Part shown: positions 1 to 6,605 of the stretch, one piece after another
How positions within the stretch are numbered: position 1 is the first letter of the stretch
Layout: the number at the start of each line of letters is the position of its first letter
Virus record (IMG/VR): IMGVR_UViG_3300050821_007279
Coordinates: 1 to 39,652 of that record
Direction: 5' to 3' (one strand)
DNA: 39,652 bases
From: a virus
Notes under the pieces: model-generated
The model's database searches: none
The model's input: only the letters and a program-made list of their open reading frames with translations
What the model was told of the DNA's origin: nothing
Position numbers and translations under genes: made by a program

Positions 1-66
1 AACAGAAAGCGAATTGCCAAATGAATATGTTTACATATAAATTTTGGAGCAGGCTGATACTCAAAG
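1..66. repeat. Direct terminal repeat, left copy (66 bp)
   Basis: These 66 bases are identical to 39587-39652. A short exact repeat at both contig ends is the usual sign that the assembly closes into a circle. Joining the ends gives about 39,586 unique bases. With an Sf6-type terminase this fits a circularly permuted headful-packaged genome, but the repeat may simply be an assembler overlap and not a physical terminal redundancy. Confidence 0.95.
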
Positions 67-119
67 CTCACTCTTTCCCAAACGCGATGGGAGAGGATAT
101 TTACCTAATTGGCTGCAAA

Positions 120-518
120 TTAATTTTTCTTGACAATTGAATGCGCGCCAACGCCATATAGCAATCCAAGAAGGTATAGCAAATCGCTAGATTGCATCGG
201 GAATTTATCGACTGTACCTGAATGGATTGCGTTGGCTCCCCACACGTAAGTGCAGATCAAAATTTGCGGCGCGTAGAAAATAAGTATCAGCAATCCGCAT
301 GTCCAGCCTAGCATCGGGATGTACGCGGAGTTAAAAAATATCGCGGATGAGGCGTATATTTTCTGCAAGTCGATGGTGGCTAATTGTGGTTTTTGGGTGA
401 CTTCTTTTAGCTTTGTTTCTGCGTCAATGCGCTCTTTGTCTGTAGTGTAGAGCGTGCCAATCGCTTCAATGGGTTGAGATATTTCTTTGCCGATTCCTAG
501 CCAGTTGAGTATGCTCAT
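120..518 (-). CDS. Holin, three-TM GTA-holin type
   Basis: A 132-residue protein with an N-terminal amphipathic stretch and hydrophobic segments near residues 57-75 (IFFNSAYIPMLGW region), 75-95 and 110-125, the last before a short basic tail (VKKN). This matches the size and layout of the 3TM holin family found in gene transfer agents and many phages. Holins form lesions in the inner membrane that let the endolysin reach the cell wall. Its start overlaps the end of the endolysin gene (518), so the two are probably translationally coupled, endolysin first. It is the last gene of the minus-strand replication/lysis operon. No spanin was recognised beside it. Confidence 0.75.
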   Translation of the reverse strand: MSILNWLGIGKEISQPIEAIGTLYTTDKERIDAETKLKEVTQKPQLATIDLQKIYASSAIFFNSAYIPMLGWTCGLLILIFYAPQILICTYVWGANAIHSGTVDKFPMQSSDLLYLLGLLYGVGAHSIVKKN

Positions 519-943
519 TATAGTTCATCCGTTCGCATAATGTTAGCTAGTTGGCTGTATCGCGCGGGGCATTGTTCAGCGGCTTTTGAAAAAAGTATCT
601 CATTTGCGGCGGTTTCATAGTCTTGTTTTTCCAGTGCATCGAACATTTTTCTGAAGCCAAGCAAGCCTTGGACGCCGAGATTAAAGCACATATCAACGAG
701 GCATATTTTTCTGTTGTCAGATAGATCATTGAAGAAAGTAACATACTGACTGAGCTTGTCAGTAAAATAAATTATGTCATCGTCGCAAAGATATAGACTT
801 TCATTTACTGAAATTCCGCGGGTAGTTAAATTTCTACCTATCCCGATTGTGAGATGTCCCGTAGTATCAACGTAGGGAAACTGTTTGAGTTCTTCGTGCT
901 TGATGAGTAAATTCTTGAGTTTCTGCTTCGCTTCCGGCGTCAT
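518..943 (-). CDS. Endolysin, T4-type lysozyme (GH24)
   Basis: A 141-residue glycoside hydrolase family 24 lysozyme that cleaves the MurNAc-GlcNAc bond of peptidoglycan. The catalytic triad spacing is intact: Glu17, Asp26 and Thr32 lie in KHEELKQFPYVDTTGHLTIG, the E-x8-D-x5-T pattern of T4 lysozyme. The following GIGRN and the DMCFNLG motif near residue 83 are also family hallmarks. There is no signal peptide or N-terminal TM, so export depends on the holin gene just downstream, whose start it overlaps. The C-terminus is short (ends NIMRTDEL) but the length is normal for phage GH24 enzymes. Confidence 0.92.
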   Translation of the reverse strand: MTPEAKQKLKNLLIKHEELKQFPYVDTTGHLTIGIGRNLTTRGISVNESLYLCDDDIIYFTDKLSQYVTFFNDLSDNRKICLVDMCFNLGVQGLLGFRKMFDALEKQDYETAANEILFSKAAEQCPARYSQLANIMRTDEL

Positions 944-1076
944 TATTGCATTCCGTGGCTAACAAACTTAGATCTATCGTAGCACAATGTCGGTTACAAT
1001 TAATACAACAATAATACGAATCGGATTCAGCGCATATAAGGAAAACATCTTTTTTGCAGCAACGACTTACGACCAT
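867..1076 (-). CDS. Small cysteine-rich putative Zn-binding protein
   Basis: A 69-residue ORF preceded by a good ribosome site (AAAAGGAA, about 8 nt before ATG 1076). The first half is Cys-rich (RCCKKDVF...C...YYCCINCNRHC), the pattern of the minimal zinc ribbons common in phage genomes; the second half is polar. Its last 77 bases overlap the endolysin start in another frame. It follows the minus-strand terminator at 1104-1130 and heads the lysis block. I do not recognise a named family. The strong SD and clustered cysteines argue against a shadow ORF. Confidence 0.6.
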   Translation of the reverse strand: MVVSRCCKKDVFLICAESDSYYCCINCNRHCATIDLSLLATECNNDAGSEAETQEFTHQARRTQTVSLR

Positions 1077-1103
1077 ATGTGAAATTCCTTTTAAAAAATG
1101 GTG

Positions 1104-1130
1104 AAAAAAAAGCCCAGATATCCACTGGGC
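1104..1130 (-). terminator. Rho-independent terminator after VRR-NUC gene
   Basis: On the minus strand, GCCCAG-N7-CTGGGC is followed by eight T (1111-1104). It ends or attenuates the replication operon before the lysis genes, so lysis expression would need read-through or antitermination. Confidence 0.8.
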
Positions 1131-1178
1131 ACATGACGAGTATATTAGAACATGAAGGAAGAGTGTTCGTATGCAATG

Positions 1179-1571
1179 TTATGCAGCAGTATAAATGTCT
1201 TTCAAATATTCCTCAATACTTTCTTTTGCTTTGACCCAGTCGTCAAAATATTCTGCCTTATATCCTTGTGTGCGCACTTTTTCCATAAATATATACTGGT
1301 TCCCGCGTGGGCGTTCACCAGGTCTCTTCAGTTCTATAAAATATCCATGATATTTACTATTAGAAATAGGCATAAAAAGATCAGATGCGCCGGCAGTTAG
1401 ACCTGTACTTTTTTCACGCATACTCATAGCGAATGATCTTTTTGCAGCGTTGGGGATTGATATTATCAATATCCCAAGCATTCTACACCAATTTACTAGT
1501 GCCGCTTGGATTTGCCACTCTTTTACGCAAGTATCGTTTATCGTGCTTGATTTTCTTTCCGTTTTCTTCAT
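1179..1571 (-). CDS. VRR-NUC domain nuclease
   Basis: A 130-residue single-domain protein of the VRR-NUC branch of the PD-(D/E)xK superfamily. An N-terminal helix (KEWQIQAALVNWCR) is followed by the core motifs GASDLF (metal-binding Asp) and the FIELKRPG strand (Glu and Lys of the active site). Phage VRR-NUC proteins are stand-alone Holliday-junction/flap nucleases that sit in replication modules, as here. I place the start at ATG 1571, preceded by GGAGG at 5-nt spacing; a GTG one codon upstream would leave only 2 nt. The start lies inside the preceding small gene, suggesting coupled translation. A terminator follows the stop. Confidence 0.88.
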   Translation of the reverse strand: MKKTERKSSTINDTCVKEWQIQAALVNWCRMLGILIISIPNAAKRSFAMSMREKSTGLTAGASDLFMPISNSKYHGYFIELKRPGERPRGNQYIFMEKVRTQGYKAEYFDDWVKAKESIEEYLKDIYTAA

Positions 1572-1668
1572 CACTACCTCCGTGTAGTTTTTTCAGAAAT
1601 TCTATATACTTGACTCTGTTCTTTTTGCATTTCATACGCCAGCGATAGTCCTTTTCGTATTGTTCCAT
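1483..1668 (-). CDS. Small basic protein of unknown function
   Basis: A 61-residue, very basic ORF starting MEQYEKDYRWRM, with GGAG 5 nt before ATG 1668. It is rich in Lys and Arg (for example GKKIKHDKRYLRKRV), so nucleic-acid binding is plausible but unproven. Its 3' third overlaps the VRR-NUC start in a different frame, and that gene's SD lies within it. It could be a short leader whose translation opens the VRR-NUC start. No family recognised. Confidence 0.5.
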   Translation of the reverse strand: MEQYEKDYRWRMKCKKNRVKYIEFLKKLHGGSDEENGKKIKHDKRYLRKRVANPSGTSKLV

Positions 1669-1704
1669 AATAACTCCGTGTGCCACGTAGAACATTCCAT
1701 CGTC

Positions 1705-2130
1705 CTAGACTTCCAAATTATATCCTTGTAAAATTTTTATATTATTTTCAATATACAATAACTTTTTTTCGATATATTTTTTCTTTTTTACTCCGATAAT
1801 TACCTGCCTTTTTAGTCTTCCTGATAACTCATTTATCTCCTCATCTTTCCAAATCGGTATAGATAATATTCTTTCAAACCTCATGCGATATTTTAATAAC
1901 AAATAATCGCATCTCGATAAAAAAGTATAATACGGCCTATTTCCTAGTAAAGAATTACAAAGCAAACAAGATCTTACTAAAAACCTTTCAGTTTCTTCAT
2001 AATGATCAGGATATGAAATCGGAGGTACATGGTCTTTAGACTCCCCTAATTCTCCACAATAAAAACATATTGTGTCTTCCATCGAAAAATGACGTTTATA
2101 AGAATAAATAATCTTTTTTTTCCTGTCCAT
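1705..2130 (-). CDS. HNH-type endonuclease-like protein
   Basis: A 141-residue protein. An N-terminal zinc-knuckle HNH-like core is visible: CFYCGELGESKDHVPP near residues 22-37, then SCLLCNSLLGN near 54-64. The CxxC...DHxxP...CxxCN arrangement is that of recombination-endonuclease-VII/HNH-like proteins, with DH as the catalytic pair. The C-terminal half is Lys/Arg-rich and helical (RLKRQVIIGVKKKKYIEKK). It could be a free-standing homing-type nuclease or a resolvase of the replication module. Met17 (MEDTICFYCG) is a possible later start. Confidence 0.65.
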   Translation of the reverse strand: MDRKKKIIYSYKRHFSMEDTICFYCGELGESKDHVPPISYPDHYEETERFLVRSCLLCNSLLGNRPYYTFLSRCDYLLLKYRMRFERILSIPIWKDEEINELSGRLKRQVIIGVKKKKYIEKKLLYIENNIKILQGYNLEV

Positions 2131-2191
2131 TGAAATGCCCCAAATTTAACTTTTAATCAATGATTATTTTAGACCACCCCAAATTGATGGT

Positions 2192-2473
2192 TTAAAAGAT
2201 CTCTTTACCTTGAAGCTCCAATTCGCTCTCAGCAATATCCTTTATATCATTCTCCGGGTATCTCGCAATTTCCTTTAGCATTTCCAATTCGCTCTTGTCC
2301 GCGTAAAACTTTCGTGCTATGCGCTTTAGCTTAGTAAACCGCTCTGCTACATCTTGATAACATTTTGACCAGTGCGTGTCAATGTGGTAGATAGCTTTCA
2401 GCTTTTCGCACACCGTTTGCCCCAAGTTCATCATGATCAATAGATCGTCTCTGCTCGCCATTTTCTCGTCCAT
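2192..2473 (-). CDS. Small helical protein of the replication operon
   Basis: A 93-residue mostly helical acidic/basic protein (MDEKMASRDDLLIMMNLGQ...). ATG 2473 has AGAGGAA 5-6 nt upstream, supporting this start even though the gene overlaps the last 95 bases of the P-like gene in another frame. Overlap of this kind points to coupled expression with the putative helicase loader. No family recognised. Confidence 0.6.
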   Translation of the reverse strand: MDEKMASRDDLLIMMNLGQTVCEKLKAIYHIDTHWSKCYQDVAERFTKLKRIARKFYADKSELEMLKEIARYPENDIKDIAESELELQGKEIF

Positions 2474-2921
2474 GAGAAATTCCTCTGTTTGCCAATGCCA
2501 GTTTTTTTCTATCTTCTCTGAATTTTCCTATTTCGATAGCGTGCCATTCTTTGAATTTTTTTATTAGCACAGCTTCAGAATCGTGTTGCATATCCCAGCT
2601 ACCAATTTTTTCGAATATAGTTTTTACAATGGGCTTGGTGAAATCGCGGCGAATGGCTAATTGCATGGCTTCTTGCGGTGTAGGCATTCCAGCGGCTTTG
2701 TCGCAAAGATCAATAAATTCGGACATTGCTGGTGCCCATTTCAAGTTAAATTTACAATAATCTAATGCCGCTTTTATATAATTTAGATCAATTCCTGTCA
2801 GTCCATCGCCCCACTCTTCCCACCAAGCCTGTATGGCCATGTCATTTGGATAATCCTTAGTAAACTTGTGGCCGTAAATAATTGTAAACTTTAAATACAA
2901 TTTTCTGGATATATCGTTCAT
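2379..2921 (-). CDS. Replication protein P-like helicase loader (putative)
   Basis: A 180-residue protein directly downstream of the O-like initiator, the position of lambda P. Residues about 18-75 (KFTKDYPNDMAIQAWWEEW...GIDLNYIKAALDYCKFNLKWAPAMSEFIDLC) carry the aromatic-rich N-terminal pattern I associate with phage P-type loaders, which recruit the host DnaB helicase to the phage origin. There is no Walker motif, so it is not DnaC-like. Its start region folds into a 10-bp hairpin with AGGAG in the loop (2920-2944). The C-terminal 30 residues overlap the next gene. Confidence 0.6.
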   Translation of the reverse strand: MNDISRKLYLKFTIIYGHKFTKDYPNDMAIQAWWEEWGDGLTGIDLNYIKAALDYCKFNLKWAPAMSEFIDLCDKAAGMPTPQEAMQLAIRRDFTKPIVKTIFEKIGSWDMQHDSEAVLIKKFKEWHAIEIGKFREDRKKLALANRGISHGRENGEQRRSIDHDELGANGVRKAESYLPH

Positions 2922-2944
2922 TAACTAAACTCCTTTTAATTAAT
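2920..2944 (-). promoter_or_regulatory. SD-in-loop hairpin before the P-like gene
   Basis: On the minus strand, a 10-bp stem (one U-G pair) holds the loop AGGAG. The 3' arm runs into the ATG at 2921. It belongs to the recurring SD-presenting hairpin series. Confidence 0.75.
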
Positions 2945-3673
2945 TGAGCTATTAGTACACATACGCCATGCTCTTTCTGCTCCAGATTCTTTTTCTTTCT
3001 CATTTTCACTTTGCGCAAGTGTTAGAGCATCATCCCATCGCTCATTGCGCAAATATGTGGAAGGGTGCGGAATGAATCGCTCCGTTTTCCAGCTTTCTTC
3101 ATTCAAATTTCTATTGATTACATCATCAATTATTCTTTTAGCAATTTTATCGTATCCCAGTTTTATCCATATTTGGCAGGCTTTTTTCTTGTCTTTCTTT
3201 TTCGGATAAACATTCCAAAATTCGTCAAAACTCGCACGCGCATTGCTTTCAAATGCGCATATGTTTTTAAAAGCTTTTTCTTTATTTATATTCTTATTAT
3301 TAAGCTTCTTATTATTATGAGCCGACTTGGCGGCCGGGGGGGGGGCGACTTGGCGGCCGGGGGTAGCCGACTTGGCGGCCGGGGTATTTTCTGTTTTAAT
3401 TGATCTTTCTGGTTGCACAAAATATCTTTGTCCTTTAATTGTTTTTCGTTTCAATTCTCCATGTTTTTCAAAAAAGACTAACGCATCTTTTACAGTAGAA
3501 ACTGAAGATATGCCGGTTCTTTTTTTTATAGCTTTATTTGATAGGTAACATTGATTACCTTTGTTCAAGAACTGGAAAATAGTTTCGTAAACTCTTAAGT
3601 AAGATAAAATTAAACCTGGTAATTCTAAAATTCTTGATGGAACGACGAAAAATGCAGATTTATATTCTGACAT
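2936..3673 (-). CDS. Replication initiator, O-like, with winged-helix and DnaT-like C-terminus
   Basis: A 245-residue protein starting MSEYKSAFFVVPSRI; ATG 3673 has AAGGAAAA upstream and is preferred over the in-frame TTG at 3730. Residues about 10-85 look like the winged-helix domain of phage O/replisome-organiser proteins (LSNKAIKKRTGISSVSTVKDALVFFEKHG). A low-complexity linker follows (PAAKSATPGRQVAPPPAAKSA), encoded by GC-rich direct repeats. The C-terminal domain has the FDEFWNVYPKKKDKKKA pattern and ends HPSTYLRNERWDD, typical of DnaT/phage replication proteins. By analogy with lambda O, it would bind the iterons inside its own gene and recruit the P-like protein encoded next. Confidence 0.8.
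   Translation of the reverse strand: MSEYKSAFFVVPSRILELPGLILSYLRVYETIFQFLNKGNQCYLSNKAIKKRTGISSVSTVKDALVFFEKHGELKRKTIKGQRYFVQPERSIKTENTPAAKSATPGRQVAPPPAAKSAHNNKKLNNKNINKEKAFKNICAFESNARASFDEFWNVYPKKKDKKKACQIWIKLGYDKIAKRIIDDVINRNLNEESWKTERFIPHPSTYLRNERWDDALTLAQSENEKEKESGAERAWRMCTNSSIN
3321..3384 (-). repeat. Three GC-rich iterons inside the O-like gene (candidate origin)
   Basis: Three copies of a unit containing CGACTTGGCGGCCGGGG start at 3323, 3346 and 3368, spaced 23 and 22 bp. They are conspicuously GC-rich in an AT-rich genome and contain the palindrome CGGCCG. An AT-rich stretch (about 3270-3320) lies directly beside them. Iterons within the initiator gene next to an AT-rich block is the lambda ori arrangement. 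Confidence 0.65.
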
Positions 3674-3696
3674 ATAGCTTTTTCCTTGATTTATGG

Positions 3697-3724
3697 TTGA
3701 CCTGTCCGTAGTCACTGCTATAAT
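3697..3724 (+). promoter_or_regulatory. Candidate plus-strand sigma70 promoter antisense to the replication operon
   Basis: TTGACC (3697-3702), a 16-bp spacer and TATAAT (3719-3724), pointing away from the O-like gene whose start is at 3673. A short palindrome GGTTA-GGA-TAACC (3736-3748) follows at about the expected start site and could be an operator. The transcript would run antisense to the 3' end of the 3809-4018 gene. Confidence 0.5.
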
Positions 3725-3762
3725 AAGCATGTCACGGTTAGGATAACCTGATTTTCAAAATT

Positions 3763-3784
3763 CCGCCTAGCACCAACTAGGCGG
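3763..3784. terminator. Strong hairpin between gene 3809-4018 and the O-like gene
   Basis: Perfect 8-bp stem CCGCCTAG/CTAGGCGG with a 6-nt loop. On the minus strand it is followed by AATTTTG, a weak T run, so it may attenuate transcription into the O-like gene. In the plus direction there is no T run. Confidence 0.5.
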
Positions 3785-3808
3785 GGTTGCCTAAAACACT
3801 ATCTTACT

Positions 3809-4018
3809 TTAGTCTTTCTCTATTTCCCATTCATAGTTTGGATCTGGAACAAAAACCATAGATTGACTGCATGTTGTAGATAAATTGTCATTACCGTCTA
3901 CAACTGCGCCACTGTTTTTGCTTAAAATTATCCATCCCCCTTTCACTTTTGCTCTGAAAGTTGCATCAGCTTGGACTTGATCTCTTGTTGAAAATATATT
4001 TTCCCATTCGAATTTCAT
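3809..4018 (-). CDS. Small protein of unknown function
   Basis: A 69-residue protein, MKFEWENIFSTRDQ..., with start ATG 4018 preceded by GGAGGA at good spacing; the longer in-frame start lacks a site. Sequence is mixed beta-like with no TM or clear motif (GGWIILSKNSGAVVDG, ending NYEWEIEKD). It is the first gene of the minus-strand replication operon, divergent from the ribbon-helix-helix gene at 4084, and could be an early regulator. Not recognised. Confidence 0.55.
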   Translation of the reverse strand: MKFEWENIFSTRDQVQADATFRAKVKGGWIILSKNSGAVVDGNDNLSTTCSQSMVFVPDPNYEWEIEKD

Positions 4019-4083
4019 TGTATTCCTCCGCCATCGTGATATCATTATATCATTATATATAATTATTAAAAAAGGATTGTACC
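4019..4083. promoter_or_regulatory. Divergent AT-rich control region
   Basis: Sixty-five bases separate the divergent genes at 4018 (minus) and 4084 (plus). They contain the direct repeats ATATCATT-ATATCATT and overlapping TATAAT-like boxes on both strands, for example 4058-4063. No matching TTGACA box was seen. The repeats may be operators for the ribbon-helix-helix protein encoded at 4084; that is inference from position. Confidence 0.45.
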
Positions 4084-4254
4084 ATGACAGATATTAAAAC
4101 ATTTAATGTGAGAATGCCAAAAGAAACTTGGCGTTTTCTTAAGAAATTAGCAATTGAACAAGAAAGATCTATGACTGATATTATCGTTTGCTGCGTAAAT
4201 AAATATAAAAAAAGATTAGAAAATAAGTTGACAGAGCATGATGCTAATGTATAA
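4084..4254 (+). CDS. Ribbon-helix-helix (Arc/MetJ-like) DNA-binding protein
   Basis: A 56-residue protein. It has the RHH layout: a short basic beta strand (TFNVRMPKETW), then two helices (FLKKLAIEQERSMTDIIVCCVNKYKKRL). RHH proteins dimerise and insert the paired strand into the major groove. It is the first gene of the rightward early operon, preceded by AAGGATTGTACC. This position and the short repeats just upstream suggest it autoregulates and/or silences the divergent operon; this is inference. Confidence 0.75.
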   Translation: MTDIKTFNVRMPKETWRFLKKLAIEQERSMTDIIVCCVNKYKKRLENKLTEHDANV

Positions 4255-4290
4255 TGATGCTTATCAACACTAAAAAATAAGGATTTAAAA

Positions 4291-4497
4291 GTGAAAGAAC
4301 AAAAAGAACAAAATAAAGTAACTTCTGCAATTTCTGCAAAATGCAGAACTGAGCTAGGTTTACTTTCGGAGTATATGAATTTAACTTTGCAGGAAACAGT
4401 TAAGTATGTCTTAGAAAAGAATGTTTCTACATTATATATAAAAGCAGCACAAAAACATTTAAAAAGTATAGAGAATAATATGAAAGAGGAAGAATAG
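4291..4497 (+). CDS. Small helical protein, possible RHH paralogue
   Basis: A 68-residue protein with GTG start at 4291 and AAGGA upstream. It is helical, with a central stretch (ISAKCRTELGLLSEYMNLTLQETVKYVLEKN) that resembles an RHH domain, following a polar N-terminus. It directly follows the RHH gene. Function unknown; weak regulator call. Confidence 0.5.
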   Translation: MKEQKEQNKVTSAISAKCRTELGLLSEYMNLTLQETVKYVLEKNVSTLYIKAAQKHLKSIENNMKEEE

Positions 4498-4509
4498 GTT
4501 TAAATAGGT

Positions 4510-4540
4510 GTGTGTGTATAGCTTAACCCTATACACACAC
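4510..4540 (+). promoter_or_regulatory. 12-bp intergenic hairpin
   Basis: GTGTGTGTATAG (4510-4521) pairs perfectly with CTATACACACAC (4529-4540) around a 7-nt loop. No T run follows, so it is not a standard terminator. The downstream tail ATCAACTTAACAACTAAGG resembles the tails of the hairpins at 37721, 37951 and 38330. Confidence 0.65.
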
Positions 4541-4590
4541 GGTATCAACTTAACAACTAAGGTGTCCATAATCCACTTAGGGGGTAAATC

Positions 4591-4803
4591 ATGAACGAAA
4601 ATATTTTAAACACAATTGATAGGAAATATCAACAACTTATTAAAATGGGCGTAACTCTAGCCCACACAGTAGAAGGGCTAATGGATTGTAGCCCAGAATT
4701 AATAAATAATGTACATGCTAAAAAAGCTTATGATATTGCAAAAGAGTGGAACCAAATAGCAATAGATATTTATGAGCAAACATTTTCCAGGGAGGGAAAA
4801 TAA
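4591..4803 (+). CDS. Small helical protein of unknown function
   Basis: A 70-residue, largely alpha-helical protein (MNENILNTIDRKYQQLIKMG...). The start is supported by GGGGGTAAATC before ATG 4591. No TM, cysteine cluster or known motif. It ends one base before the next gene and lies upstream of the annealase gene in the same operon. Confidence 0.6.
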   Translation: MNENILNTIDRKYQQLIKMGVTLAHTVEGLMDCSPELINNVHAKKAYDIAKEWNQIAIDIYEQTFSREGK

Positions 4804-4804
4804 C

Positions 4805-5128
4805 ATGAAAAATATCGCCAAAAAACATTTCTGTAAATCAGTAATCGAAGAACATATAAAACGAGACAGTGACGGTTACTTCCTTTTCGTTCATCAAATT
4901 CCTTTTAAAGAAATGAAAATATTCATTTCACACTTCCTTGAAGTACCAGACTACATTGACGCAATGGAAAGTGATACTCGTATGCGTGCGTATATCGATG
5001 AATATCGGGAATTGATGCAGGAGTTTATTGATGCTGAAGTAGACAAAAAGAACTCAGCATTTATGGAAGAACATGGATTAATTTGGCTCAGGACTGGTAA
5101 CGGTGACTTAACTTGCGTGAGGAGATAA
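4805..5128 (+). CDS. Protein of unknown function in the recombination operon
   Basis: A 107-residue protein starting MKNIAKKHFCKSVIEE; ATG 4805 has GGGAGGG 7-8 nt upstream and is chosen over an in-frame ATG at 4772 that lies inside the preceding gene. It has a mixed alpha/beta pattern and acidic helix (DYIDAMESDTRMRAYIDEYRELMQEFIDAEVDKK). It ends two bases before the Bet-like gene, so it is probably translated with it. Not recognised. Confidence 0.55.
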   Translation: MKNIAKKHFCKSVIEEHIKRDSDGYFLFVHQIPFKEMKIFISHFLEVPDYIDAMESDTRMRAYIDEYRELMQEFIDAEVDKKNSAFMEEHGLIWLRTGNGDLTCVRR

Positions 5129-5130
5129 AA

Positions 5131-6036
5131 ATGAGTTTATCTACATTTGTTGAAAATGATACTAATTTGTCTGTAATGAACGTATTAAAAGAATCTTTAT
5201 ACCCAACGGCTTCAACCGATGAATTAGTGATGTTACTAAATTATTGTAAAGCTAGAAGAATTGACCCCATTTTAAAAGTAATACATTTAGTTCCTATGTC
5301 TGTAAAAACAGGAGAAAAAGATAAATCAGGTAAAGACGTGTATAAAAAGAAAAACGTAATAATGCCTGGTATTGGATTGTATAGAATCGACGCTGTTAGA
5401 ACTGGACAATATGCAGGAATAAGTGCTCCCGAATTTGGAGAAGATGTTACAGAGCAACTTGGAGAAATAAAAGTTACTTATCCGAGATGGTGTGAGATGA
5501 CAATACGTAAAATTTTACCTGATGGAACAATTGCAGAATTTACCGCTAAAGAGTACTGGAAGGAGAACTATGCAACTAAAAATAATTTTGTTATTGAACC
5601 AAATACAATGTGGTTAAAAAGACCTTACGGTCAATTAGCTAAATGCACAGAAGCTCAAGTGTTGAGAAAAGCATTCCCGGATGCAGTTGGACAAGAATAT
5701 ACAAAAGAAGAAATGGAAGGTAAGTACTTAGATAATTTTAAAGAGCCATCAAAAATATCTTTAATAAAAGAAACTGCAAAAATTACCCAATGTATCGAGC
5801 AATCTAATGATAAAGAAGAAGATGCTCTGTTAGAACTTGACTTCAAAGCAGATGAACAAAGATTAGAAAAAGTATCTACACTGGAAGAACTAGAAGAAGT
5901 ATACAAAGCTTCATACAAATTCTGGGCTGAAAAGAGAGATGCAAAAAGACTTAAGAAAATTGTAGATATTAAAGATATCCGTAAAAAAGAGTTGCAAGAA
6001 CTACCAATATTTACAACCGTTGATGAGGATAAATAA
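5131..6036 (+). CDS. bet: Phage recombination protein Bet/RecT-family ssDNA annealase
   Basis: A 301-residue single-strand annealing protein of the lambda Bet/RecT superfamily. The N-terminal portion has the family signature LLNYCKARRIDPILKVIHLVPMSV, the middle has a GIGLYRIDAVRTGQYAG stretch, and residues near 170 have LAKCTEAQVLRKAFPD, the diagnostic annealase motif. The C-terminal third is charged and helical and diverges from Bet; lambda Bet is about 261 residues. ATG 5131 with GAGGAG upstream is the start. No lambda exo-like partner was recognised; the following Gp157-family gene is a frequent neighbour of annealases. Confidence 0.88.
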   Translation: MSLSTFVENDTNLSVMNVLKESLYPTASTDELVMLLNYCKARRIDPILKVIHLVPMSVKTGEKDKSGKDVYKKKNVIMPGIGLYRIDAVRTGQYAGISAPEFGEDVTEQLGEIKVTYPRWCEMTIRKILPDGTIAEFTAKEYWKENYATKNNFVIEPNTMWLKRPYGQLAKCTEAQVLRKAFPDAVGQEYTKEEMEGKYLDNFKEPSKISLIKETAKITQCIEQSNDKEEDALLELDFKADEQRLEKVSTLEELEEVYKASYKFWAEKRDAKRLKKIVDIKDIRKKELQELPIFTTVDEDK

Positions 6037-6038
6037 CC

Positions 6039-6578
6039 ATGAACACATCTAAAAACTTAAGTCTATGGCAATTAACAAGTGAACATCAAAAGTTGCTATC
6101 TGAGTTATATGATAACGAAACAGGTGAATTTAACGAGATAGCAGAGGCTAAACTAAATTTGTTAGAAACAGATATAGAGAAAAAGTGTATCGCAGTTGGT
6201 GGATACATCCGTAAAATTGAGTCGGAACAAAGGGAATTGGAATCACTTCTAATGGAAGTTGAAAACAGGATTAAATACTATGACAATGAAAGACAAAAAT
6301 ATAGGAACTATTTGCAAAGCAACATGGAAAAACAAGGTATAACTGAAATTAAATGTCCTTACTTTAATGTTCGTATAAAGAAAAATCCTTATTTTACGGA
6401 TATCATTAATGAAGAATTAATACCGGATGAATTTATGCGTGAACGCGAGATCGTTCGAGTGGAAGTTAAACCTGATAAAAATGCTATAAAGGAAGAGGTA
6501 TTGAGCACTGGCGAACAAGTACCAGGCGCATATGTCTCACAGAAAAATAAACTTGAGATAACAACGTCTAAAATATAA
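6039..6578 (+). CDS. Gp157-family protein (siphovirus Gp157-like)
   Basis: A 179-residue protein of the Gp157 family (first described in Streptococcus phage Sfi11). An N-terminal helical half with a long coiled coil (about 15-110, including IRKIESEQRELESLLMEVENRIKYYDNERQKYRNYLQSNME) is followed by a beta-rich C-terminus (FNVRIKKNPYFTDIINEELIPDEFM...). The family is usually found beside recombination/ssDNA genes and sometimes linked to phage resistance; its biochemical role is not established. It starts 2 nt after the bet stop. Confidence 0.8.
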   Translation: MNTSKNLSLWQLTSEHQKLLSELYDNETGEFNEIAEAKLNLLETDIEKKCIAVGGYIRKIESEQRELESLLMEVENRIKYYDNERQKYRNYLQSNMEKQGITEIKCPYFNVRIKKNPYFTDIINEELIPDEFMREREIVRVEVKPDKNAIKEEVLSTGEQVPGAYVSQKNKLEITTSKI

Positions 6579-6605
6579 TATGCAAATTCATTCAAGCGAA
6601 TGTAA

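Noticed and set aside
2147-2185. CCCCAAATT repeats as insertion footprints of the HNH gene
   Set aside because: Both copies lie on the same side of the gene, so they do not flank it.
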